7,577 nt of DNA from Frankia sp. (GTDB lineage: Bacteria > Actinomycetota > Actinomycetes > Frankiales > Frankiaceae). The position numbers and the translations under genes were made by a program. The notes below the pieces were generated by a model. The model was not told the origin of the DNA and did not search any database. It was given only the letters and a program-made list of their open reading frames with translations. Positions 1 to 5,107 of this stretch are shown one piece after another. The first letter of the stretch is position 1, and each line of letters opens with the position of its first letter. The stretch covers positions 1 to 7,577 of the forward strand of contig JADGHD010000231.1 of NCBI GenBank assembly GCA_019689615.1, read 5' to 3'.

Positions 1-80
1 TGTGGGGGGGGGGGGGTTGCCCCCGCCGCCCCGGGGGGGGGCGGGGCCCGCCCCCCCCCCCCCCCCCCCCCCCCCCCCAC
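1..80. other. Low-complexity G/C homopolymer stretch, probable contig end
   Basis: The stretch contains a run of 13 G (4-16), a run of 9 G (33-41) and a run of 28 C (51-78), with almost no A or T. Nothing else in the window looks like this, and normal complexity starts abruptly at about 79. Such runs are typical of a degraded contig edge or polymerase slippage. A real poly-C tract able to form a G-quadruplex or i-motif cannot be excluded. Sequence left of about 79 should not be trusted for promoter prediction. Confidence 0.8.
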
Positions 81-164
81 GGCGCAGCAAATTGGCCCAG
101 CGCGGGATGGGCGAGCGTAGGCCGGTGAGGGCGTACGCGCCGACTGGATGACTGGAGGAAGAAC
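79..164 (+). promoter_or_regulatory. galA upstream region with strong ribosome binding site
   Basis: A strong Shine-Dalgarno sequence, GGAGGA at 154-159, lies five bases before the GTG at 165 and fixes that start. Further upstream is an 8-base palindrome, GCGTACGC (131-138). A weak -35-like TTGGCC (92-97) has no convincing -10 partner. The GTCTAC boxes found before galB are absent here. The true promoter may lie in the corrupted or missing sequence to the left. Confidence 0.5.
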
Positions 165-1502
165 GTGGCCCGGATCATCGGCGGCGTCGCGGCCTCGCAC
201 ACGCCGACCATTGGGTTCGCCTACGACGGGAACAAGCAGGACGACCCGTCGTGGGCGCCCATCTTCGCGGCGTTCGAGCCGGTGAGCGCCTGGTTCCGCG
301 AGCAGCGGCCGGACGCGATCATCTACGTGTTCAACGACCACGTCACGTCGTTCTTCTTCGACCACTACCCGGCGTTCGCGCTGGGTATCGGCGAGGAGTA
401 CGCGGTGGCGGACGAGGGCGGCGGCCCGCGGCACCTGCCGCCGGTCCCGGGGAACCCGAAGCTGGCCCAGCACATCGCGGCGAGCCTGGTCACCGACGAG
501 TTCGACCTGTCCTATTTCCAGGACAAGCCGCTCGACCACGGGTTCTTCTCGCCGATGTCGGTGCTGCTGGAGCGCGAGGGCGAGCGCTGGCCGACGACCG
601 TCGTGCCGCTGCAGGTCGGCGTGCTGCAGTTCCCGATCCCCACGGCCGCCCGCTGCTTCAAGCTCGGCCAGGCGCTGCGCCGCGCGGTCGAGAGCTACCC
701 CGAGGACATCAGGGTCGCGGTCGTGGCCACCGGCGGCCTGTCCCACCAGGTGCACGGCGAGCGGGCCGGCTTCAACAACCCGGAGTGGGACCACAGGTTC
801 CTCGACATGATCACCAATGACCCGGCGACGCTCGCGACGATGACGCACGCCGAGTTCGCCACCCTGGGCGGGCTCGAGGGCGCCGAGGTCATCATGTGGC
901 TGGTCATGCGCGGCGCGCTGTCGGAGAACGTCAGGCGGCTGCACAGCTCGTACTACCTGCCGTCGATGACCGGCATCGCCACCCTGCTGCTGGAGAACGA
1001 GGCGGCCGAGGTCCCCGACTCGGTGCGCGCCCGGCACCTGGAGCGGATGTCCCAGCAGCTCAGGGGGGTCGAGGGCCTGCCGGGCACCTATCCGTTCGAC
1101 ATCGCCCGCAGCGTGAAGGCCTACCGGCTGAACAAGTACCTCCACGCGATGATCGACCCGGCGCACCGCGCCCGGTTCCTCGCCGACCCGGAGGCGTCGT
1201 TCGCGGAGGCCGGGCTCACCGAGGAGGAGAAGGACCTCATCCGGCGGCGCGACTGGCGCGGCCTGATCCACTACGGTGTCATCTTCTTCATGCTGGAGAA
1301 GCTCGGCGCCGTGATCGGCACCTCCAACCTGCACATCTACGCGGCCATGCGGGGCGAGGAGCTGGAGGACTTCCTGCGCACCCGCAACACCCAGGTGCTC
1401 TACTCGGTCGCCGGGGACCAGCCGGCCGGCGGCGACTCCTTCGCCGCGGCGGGCGCGCCGCGGGAGGGGACGGCCGCGAGCCCGGCCTCGTCCGCGAGCT
1501 GA
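165..1502 (+). CDS. galA: Gallate dioxygenase (fused LigB-LigA extradiol dioxygenase)
   Basis: Type II (LigB-superfamily) non-heme Fe(II) extradiol dioxygenase predicted to open the gallate ring with O2 to give 4-oxalomesaconate in the cytoplasm. The 445-residue protein has a LigB catalytic domain (about 1-280) followed by a LigA domain (about 290-415), the B-then-A fusion of Pseudomonas GalA and Sphingobium DesB. Visible active-site residues are His12 and His59 (in NDH) as iron ligands, a Glu in EGAE (238-241) as third ligand, His125 in LDHGFFSP, and the catalytic-base His194 in GLSHQVHG. The start is GTG with GGAGGA five bases upstream. A low-complexity Ala/Gly/Ser tail of about 25 residues (420-445) extends past the LigA domain. 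Protocatechuate 4,5-dioxygenase activity is the alternative, but the adjacent tautomerase favours gallate. galD follows after 12 bases. Confidence 0.93.
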   Translation: MARIIGGVAASHTPTIGFAYDGNKQDDPSWAPIFAAFEPVSAWFREQRPDAIIYVFNDHVTSFFFDHYPAFALGIGEEYAVADEGGGPRHLPPVPGNPKLAQHIAASLVTDEFDLSYFQDKPLDHGFFSPMSVLLEREGERWPTTVVPLQVGVLQFPIPTAARCFKLGQALRRAVESYPEDIRVAVVATGGLSHQVHGERAGFNNPEWDHRFLDMITNDPATLATMTHAEFATLGGLEGAEVIMWLVMRGALSENVRRLHSSYYLPSMTGIATLLLENEAAEVPDSVRARHLERMSQQLRGVEGLPGTYPFDIARSVKAYRLNKYLHAMIDPAHRARFLADPEASFAEAGLTEEEKDLIRRRDWRGLIHYGVIFFMLEKLGAVIGTSNLHIYAAMRGEELEDFLRTRNTQVLYSVAGDQPAGGDSFAAAGAPREGTAASPASSAS

Positions 1503-1514
1503 CCGGGGCCGGGC

Positions 1515-2651
1515 ATGGGCCACAGCACGCCAGCGCGGCGCTACGACGACACCGGCGTGCGCTGCATGATGATGCGCGGCGGCACGTCGCGCGGCCTGTA
1601 CTTCCTGGCCGACGACCTGCCGGCCGACCCGGCCGAGCGCGACGACCTGCTGCTGCGGCTGATGGGCACGCCGGACCCGCGCCAGATCGACGGGCTCGGC
1701 GGCGCCACGTCGCTGACGAGCAAGGTCGCCGTCATCTCGCCGTCCGCCGACGAGCATGCCGACATCGACTACCTGTTCCTGCAGCTTGGCGTGGACACGG
1801 CCACCGTCAGCGACCGGCAGAACTGCGGCAACATCCTGGCCGGCGTCGGCCCGTTCGCGCTCGAGCGCGGCCTGGTCAAGGCCAGCGGGGACGGCGACGA
1901 CGCCGAGGCGACCGTGCGGATCAGGATGGTCAACTCGGGCAGCATCGCCGTCGCGAGGTTCGCCGCGCCCGGCGGGCGCCCGGAGTACCGCGGCGACACC
2001 GCGATCGCGGGCGTGCCCGGGACCGCGGCCCCCATCTCGCTGGAGTTCACCGGCACCGAAGGGTCGGCCACCGGCAGCCTGCTGCCCACCGGGCGGGTGC
2101 GGGACACGTTCGACGGCGTCGAGGTGACCTGCGTCGACAACGGCATGCCGGTGATGCTCGCCGAGGCTGCGGCGCTGGGCATCGACGGCAGCGAGCCGCC
2201 GGCCGCGCTCGCCGCCGACGCGGCGCTGCTCGCCCGGGTCGACGCGCTGCGCCGGGCCGCCGGGGCGGCGATGGGGCTCGGCGACGTCGCCTCCGCGACG
2301 ATCCCGAAGACCGTGCTGGTCAGCGCCCCACGCGACGGCGGGCACGTGGCCACCCGCAGCTTCATCCCGGTCCGGCCGCACGACGCCGTCGGGGTGCTCG
2401 CCGCGGTCAGCGCGGTCACCGGCATGCTGCTGCCCGGCGCCGTCGGCCACCACCTCACGGCGGACTGGCCGGCCGACCGCCGCTACGTCGACGTCGAGCA
2501 CCCGACCGGGCACCTGCTGGTCGACGTCGTGGTCACGACCGGCGCCGCCGCCGCGGCTGGCGAGCCAGGCGTGGCGGTGCGGGTGGAGCGGTCCGCCGTC
2601 GTCCGCACGGCGCGCAAGCTCTTCGACGGCATAGCATTCCCGCGCGGCTGA
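1515..2651 (+). CDS. galD: 4-oxalomesaconate tautomerase (PrpF/GalD family)
   Basis: Predicted to convert the keto form of 4-oxalomesaconate released by GalA into the enol form used by the hydratase. The 378 residues fit the PrpF/GalD family (about 360-390, two DapF-like domains). The N-terminal MRGGTSRG (20-27) is the family signature. Ser25 and Lys70 have the same spacing as the Ser17/Lys62 pair proposed as catalytic in methylitaconate isomerase (recalled homology, not aligned here). The NCGN motif at 103-106 and VTCVDNGMPV later are typical of the fold. The gene starts 12 bases after galA with only a weak G-rich ribosome site, so its translation probably depends on galA. An internal ATG triplet at residues 18-20 would cut into the first strand, so the upstream ATG is preferred. 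Related PrpF proteins isomerise aconitate or methylitaconate; the neighbours decide for GalD. Confidence 0.9.
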   Translation: MGHSTPARRYDDTGVRCMMMRGGTSRGLYFLADDLPADPAERDDLLLRLMGTPDPRQIDGLGGATSLTSKVAVISPSADEHADIDYLFLQLGVDTATVSDRQNCGNILAGVGPFALERGLVKASGDGDDAEATVRIRMVNSGSIAVARFAAPGGRPEYRGDTAIAGVPGTAAPISLEFTGTEGSATGSLLPTGRVRDTFDGVEVTCVDNGMPVMLAEAAALGIDGSEPPAALAADAALLARVDALRRAAGAAMGLGDVASATIPKTVLVSAPRDGGHVATRSFIPVRPHDAVGVLAAVSAVTGMLLPGAVGHHLTADWPADRRYVDVEHPTGHLLVDVVVTTGAAAAAGEPGVAVRVERSAVVRTARKLFDGIAFPRG

Positions 2652-2716
2652 GGCCGCCTGCCGCGGGATGCCGTCCAACCGTCACCCGAACGTGCCGACA
2701 GAAGGGGCCCGCCGCC

Positions 2717-3034
2717 ATGCCAGCGGAAGCAGTGGTCGTTGTCGCCCAGGTCACCCCGATCCCCGAGCGCCGCGCCGAGCTCGTCGAGGTCCTCGAGCGC
2801 GCCATCGCGGCGACGCACGACGAGCCGGGTTGTGAGCTCTACGCCCTGCACGAGGACGACCAGCAGCTAGTCATGATCGAGAAGTGGTCGTCCCGGGCCG
2901 CGCTCGAGGCCCACCTCACCGGCGCCCAGTTCAAGGAGATGGCCGCGGCCCTCGCCCCGCTGTGCGCGGTCCCGGCCACGGTCCGGATCCTCACCCCGCA
3001 CCCCGCCGGCGCCGCGGCCCAGGGCGCGTTGTGA
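2717..3034 (+). CDS. Small antibiotic-biosynthesis-monooxygenase (ABM) domain protein
   Basis: The 105-residue protein matches the single-domain ABM/YgiN-type ferredoxin-like fold, which usually forms a dimeric alpha-beta barrel. Hallmarks are the opening strand AVVVVAQVTP (5-14), EPGC followed by LYALHED (36-47), and MIEKWSSRAALEAH (53-66). Cofactor-free quinol monooxygenases belong here, but so do many proteins of unknown chemistry, so no substrate is assigned. A G-rich GAAGGGG lies about nine bases before the ATG. The gene follows galD by 65 bases on the same strand and ends six bases before a strong hairpin, making it the last gene of the galA-galD set. It may deal with autoxidised gallate quinones or another trihydroxy-aromatic by-product; that is inference only. 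It shares a reading frame with a long spurious open frame upstream; the ATG here is the supported start. Confidence 0.82.
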   Translation: MPAEAVVVVAQVTPIPERRAELVEVLERAIAATHDEPGCELYALHEDDQQLVMIEKWSSRAALEAHLTGAQFKEMAAALAPLCAVPATVRILTPHPAGAAAQGAL

Positions 3035-3039
3035 TGGTG

Positions 3040-3078
3040 CCGCCCCCGCGCCGCTGGCGACCAGCCGCGCGGGGGCGG
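3040..3078. terminator. Two-way hairpin terminator between convergent operons
   Basis: Twelve perfect base pairs (3040-3051 with 3067-3078), one C-C mismatch, then five more pairs (3053-3057 with 3061-3065) close on a three-base CGA loop. The hairpin fills almost the whole 46-base gap between the ABM stop (3034) and the galC stop (3081, - strand). There is no T tract on either side. That is usual for actinobacterial hairpin terminators but makes the efficiency uncertain. The position suggests it ends both transcripts and limits read-through antisense RNA. Confidence 0.75.
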
Positions 3079-3080
3079 GG

Positions 3081-3782
3081 TCAGTTGGCCGCCAGGTCCT
3101 CGGCGCGGTCGACGTAACGCACGCCGAGCCGGTCCAGCAGCGGGCGCAGGCTGTAGATGTCGAGGCCGAGCTTGCCCGCGCGCAGCTGCTCGCGGACGCC
3201 GGCCTCCCTGGCCTCACGGGCGTGGCAGGCGGCCAGGATGGCGGGCGCGGCGAGCCGGGGGAGCACGCAGACGCCGTCGTCGTCGGCGATCACCACGTCG
3301 CCGGCGTGCACGATCTGGTTGGCGCAGGTGACGGTGACGTTGACCGAGCCAGGCGAGGCCTTGACCGTGCCCTGGGCGTGGACCGCCCGGCTCCACACCG
3401 GGAAGCCCATCTCCCGCAGCTCGGCGGCGTCGCGCACGCCCGCGTCGATGACCAGGCCGGCGCAGCCGCGGGCGAGCAGCGAGGTGGCCAGCAGCTCGCC
3501 GAACATCCCGTCGGTCGACCGCGACGTCGTGGTGACCACCAGGATGTCGCCGGGCTCGACCACCTCGACCGCGGCGTGGATCATCAGGTTGTCGCCCGGG
3601 TGGCAGGAGACGGTGACCGCCGAGCCCGCGATCCGCGTGCCCTGCTGGATCGGCCGGATCTGCGGGCCGAGCAGGCCGATCCGGCCGGCCGCCTCGTGCG
3701 CCGTGGCCACGCCCGCCCTGGCCAGGCCGTCGATGACGTCCTGGCTGGCCCGGTCGATGTGCCGGACGACGACATGCGCCAT
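3081..3782 (-). CDS. galC: 4-carboxy-4-hydroxy-2-oxoadipate aldolase (RraA-like)
   Basis: Predicted class II, divalent-metal aldolase that splits 4-carboxy-4-hydroxy-2-oxoadipate into pyruvate and oxaloacetate, the last step of gallate breakdown; family members often also decarboxylate oxaloacetate. The 233 residues match HMG/CHA aldolases (about 225-240). Visible signatures are MFGELLATSLLARGC (93-107), GVRD with Arg117 (pyruvate site) and Asp118 (metal site), DDDGVCVLP (167-175), Glu198 near the C-terminus, and the closing LGLDIYSLRPLL. These C-terminal elements and the gal context separate it from the RNase E inhibitor RraA, which is shorter and lacks them. The ATG at 3782 is chosen because GAGGTGG sits eight bases upstream; a GTG at 3794 would lie inside that ribosome site. 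galB precedes it on the same strand by 69 bases, so the two are probably cotranscribed. Confidence 0.9.
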   Translation of the reverse strand: MAHVVVRHIDRASQDVIDGLARAGVATAHEAAGRIGLLGPQIRPIQQGTRIAGSAVTVSCHPGDNLMIHAAVEVVEPGDILVVTTTSRSTDGMFGELLATSLLARGCAGLVIDAGVRDAAELREMGFPVWSRAVHAQGTVKASPGSVNVTVTCANQIVHAGDVVIADDDGVCVLPRLAAPAILAACHAREAREAGVREQLRAGKLGLDIYSLRPLLDRLGVRYVDRAEDLAAN

Positions 3783-3790
3783 GTCAGCAC

Positions 3791-3797
3791 CCACCTC
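3791..3797 (-). promoter_or_regulatory. galC ribosome binding site that decides the start
   Basis: GAGGTGG on the - strand lies eight bases before the ATG at 3782. The in-frame GTG at 3794 is part of this purine-rich box, so translation very likely starts at the ATG and not four codons earlier. Confidence 0.7.
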
Positions 3798-3851
3798 GTC
3801 TCGGGTGTCGCGTCTCGGTCCCGCGCTGTCGGTCTCGCCGGCCGCGGGAGC

Positions 3852-4586
3852 TCAGTTGAACTCGTGGGCGACCTGCGGGTAGACCCGCTGGTACGCCTCG
3901 CCCTTGGTCTGCGTGCGCTGGCCGAGGTTGGCGGCGGAGTTGCGGCCCAGCTGCACCCCGCGCCGGGCGGCGACGTCGGCGTAGTAGTTCCACAGGTGCT
4001 CCTGGCCGACCATCGCCTGCATCGCCTGCCACTTGCGCTCCCACACCGCGGTGATGTCGAGCAGCAGGTCCGGGCGGAAGTCGCAGACCTCGGTCTGGTG
4101 TGGCTCGAAGCAGAAGACCGGTGGCGCGCCGATCACCTGCTCGCCCGGCCGCACGCCGGGCGCCTGGGCGAGCACCCGGGCGGTCGTCGCCAGCCGGAAC
4201 GCGGTGGCGTGGTCGCCGTTGTAGGGGTCGCGCTCGGTGTGGGTGAGCACGAAGGCGGGCTGGACCTCGCGGTAGAGCTGGACGAGCTGGTCGAGCAGCT
4301 CGTCGGTCTCCCGCAGCGGGTAGTCGCCAGCGTCGAAGGCTCGCAGCTCCGCGCCCAGGATTCCGGCGGCCTTCTCGGCCTCGGCGTGGCGGATCCGCCT
4401 GATCTCGTCGAGGTCCTTGCCTGCCCGCCACAGGCGCGCGGACTCGCCGCGCTCGCCGTAGCTGAGGCAGGCGACGGTCACCCGGGCGCCGGCCTGGGCG
4501 TACAGGGCGATCGCCCCGCCGGCACGCCAGACGAAGTCGGCCGCGTGGGCGCTGACCACAAGCAGGGACGTGGCTGGGTCGGGCAT
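3852..4586 (-). CDS. galB: 4-oxalomesaconate hydratase (PIG-L/LmbE-fold GalB)
   Basis: Predicted zinc-dependent hydratase adding water to the enol form of 4-oxalomesaconate to give 4-carboxy-4-hydroxy-2-oxoadipate. The 244-residue protein has the PIG-L (LmbE-like deacetylase) fold, as does Pseudomonas putida GalB. Instead of the HPDDE motif of deacetylases it has SAHAADFVWRAGGA (12-25), with His14 and Asp17 in the metal-site positions, and NGDHATAF (123-130) supplying His126. LSYGERGES (41-49) and THTERDPYN (115-123) are further family motifs. The open frame runs upstream to 4991, but that part is Arg/Pro/Gly-rich shadow sequence and homology begins at the ATG at 4586. No ribosome site precedes that ATG, while a -10-like TAGCTT lies seven bases before it, so the message may be leaderless. 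A mycothiol-type deacetylase is the alternative, disfavoured by the motif and neighbours. Confidence 0.88.
   Translation of the reverse strand: MPDPATSLLVVSAHAADFVWRAGGAIALYAQAGARVTVACLSYGERGESARLWRAGKDLDEIRRIRHAEAEKAAGILGAELRAFDAGDYPLRETDELLDQLVQLYREVQPAFVLTHTERDPYNGDHATAFRLATTARVLAQAPGVRPGEQVIGAPPVFCFEPHQTEVCDFRPDLLLDITAVWERKWQAMQAMVGQEHLWNYYADVAARRGVQLGRNSAANLGQRTQTKGEAYQRVYPQVAHEFN
3875..3888. repeat. 14-base palindrome with GTAGAC core inside galB 3' end
   Basis: GCGGGT-AG-ACCCGC is a perfect inverted repeat (6+2+6). Its core, GTAGAC, is the complement of the GTCTAC boxes in the galB promoter. It lies in the last codons of galB, about 90 bases before the galC start. It could be an internal operator or chance; coding constraint alone could also explain it. 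Confidence 0.3.
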
Positions 4587-4593
4587 GGGCCAC

Positions 4594-4623
4594 AAGCTAG
4601 CCGGACGTCGGCAGGATTGTCTA
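4594..4623 (-). promoter_or_regulatory. Predicted galB promoter (leaderless)
   Basis: On the - strand, TAGACA (4623-4618) as -35 and TAGCTT (4599-4594) as -10 are separated by 18 bases. The -10 ends seven bases before the galB ATG, placing the expected transcript start at or next to the start codon. This matches the absence of a Shine-Dalgarno sequence. The -35 overlaps the inner of two repeated GTCTAC boxes, so a protein bound there would compete with RNA polymerase. Confidence 0.4.
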
Positions 4624-4638
4624 CAGTTCCGTCTACAA
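4617..4638. promoter_or_regulatory. Tandem GTCTAC boxes, candidate GntR operator
   Basis: GTCTACA occurs at 4619-4625 and again at 4631-4637, a 12-base period of about one helical turn, flanked by TTGT (4617-4620) and ACAA (4635-4638). GTCTAC fits the general GT-M-(N0-1)-K-AC core described for GntR/FCD operators. The boxes overlap the predicted galB -35, and an FCD-type GntR gene begins about 470 bases away in the opposite direction. Repression of galB-galC by that protein, relieved by gallate or a pathway intermediate, is inferred. Confidence 0.45.
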
Positions 4639-4639
4639 A

Positions 4640-4990
4640 CTCTGCGCACGGTTCCGCGCCACCAGCCGGCCGGGACACCGCCCGGCTGGCTCGCAGGTGG
4701 CCGTCGGACGCCGGCGCGCCACGGGCGACCGCGGCGCGCCAGGGCAGGGGAGGCGACGGAAGGGCAGGTGACGATGACCGGGCGAAGGCGGAGGATGACC
4801 GTGCTGGAGCTGACCAGGCGGCTGGTGGCGCGGGGCGCGGTCAGTCCGGCGACGGGGTCGCGCGCCTGGCCCACCGGGTGGCATCCTCGGACACCGTCAC
4901 GCCACCCGCGCCGTCCGGGACGCGCCCCGCCTGACCCGTCGGCCGCCCCAACCCCGGCGGACCCGCGCCCGCCATGAGAACCGCGGCACA
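4640..4990. other. Divergent intergenic region without a convincing gene
   Basis: No frame here has recognisable protein character; open frames on both strands are Arg/Pro-rich, as GC-rich shadow frames usually are. It contains an 11-pair hairpin (4664-4691), two copies of CGGCGCGCCA 20 bases apart (4712-4721 and 4732-4741), and one doubtful small open frame (4774-4977, 67 codons). That frame has G/C at nearly all third positions in its first half, but a featureless Pro/Arg-rich second half. An eroded gene or a long regulatory spacer are both possible. Confidence 0.4.
4664..4691. repeat. Inverted repeat able to form a hairpin
   Basis: Arms 4664-4674 and 4681-4691 pair over 11 positions (one G-T wobble) around a six-base loop, ACACCG. 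It lies between the galB promoter and the untranslated centre of the divergent region, where no transcript needs to end, and it has no T tract. It may be an operator-like palindrome (core GCCGGG/CCCGGC) or a chance product of high GC. Confidence 0.35.
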
Positions 4991-4997
4991 CAAATCG

Positions 4998-5033
4998 TCA
5001 ACAGATGGCTACCAGCTCCCCGACAATCCTGTC
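4998..5033 (+). promoter_or_regulatory. Candidate promoter and operator of the GntR-family gene
   Basis: TCAACA (4998-5003) and GACAAT (5022-5027), 18 bases apart, are the best -35/-10 pair before the regulator gene and would give a leader of about 70 bases. The -10 lies in a perfect inverted repeat, GACA-ATCC-TGTC (5022-5033). The word GACAATCCTG (5022-5031) also occurs before galB on the - strand (complement of 4612-4621). A shared operator allowing autoregulation is plausible but unproven. Confidence 0.3.
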
Positions 5034-5092
5034 TGAGATCCTGGCGGGAAACCGGGAAGCAACGCAGGCGCCCTGCCTGGTCTTCCTCGCCT

Positions 5093-5102
5093 GAGGAGAG
5101 GA
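5093..5102 (+). promoter_or_regulatory. Ribosome binding site of the GntR-family gene
   Basis: The purine run GAGGAGAGGA ends five bases before the ATG at 5108. It supports that ATG over the in-frame ATG two codons later (5114). Confidence 0.7.
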
Positions 5103-5107
5103 CAGTC

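Noticed and set aside
131..138. GCGTACGC palindrome as a GntR operator before galA
   Set aside because: It lacks the GTCTAC core found before galB, and short GC-rich palindromes are frequent here; noted only as part of the galA leader.
165..1502. Protocatechuate 4,5-dioxygenase as the primary call
   Set aside because: The fused B-A architecture and adjacent tautomerase fit gallate dioxygenase. The dehydrogenase and lactonase of the protocatechuate 4,5-route are not in the window.
2644..2657. GCGGC-TGAG-GCCGC stem-loop around the galD stop codon
   Set aside because: A five-pair stem is too short for a terminator, and the ABM gene continues downstream on the same strand.
896..2716. Long + strand open frame overlapping galA and galD in another frame
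   Set aside because: Arg/Gly/Ala/Pro-rich translation without domains, lying across two well-supported genes. Only its last part (2717-3034) is a real gene with its own ATG.
3081..3782. RraA-type RNase E inhibitor
   Set aside because: The protein is longer and has the C-terminal LGLDIYSLR region and the Arg117-Asp118 aldolase site; the gal context fits the aldolase.
3852..4586. Mycothiol-type or GlcNAc-PI deacetylase
   Set aside because: The HPDDE deacetylase motif is replaced by SAHAAD as in GalB, and the neighbours are the other three gallate enzymes.
3222..4934. 570-codon + strand open frame antisense to galC and galB
   Set aside because: It mirrors the coding bias of the two - strand genes and shows no protein family features; a GC-rich shadow.
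4774..4977. Small 67-codon open frame beginning MTGRRRRMTVLEL
   Set aside because: Third positions look coding-like in the first half and a weak AGGTG lies upstream. The second half is Pro/Arg-rich and no family is recognisable; chance is likely at this GC content.
4587..4991. N-terminal extension of galB to the upstream open-frame start
   Set aside because: The added residues are low-complexity Arg/Pro/Gly, would run through the predicted promoter and operator boxes, and lie before the family's conserved beginning.
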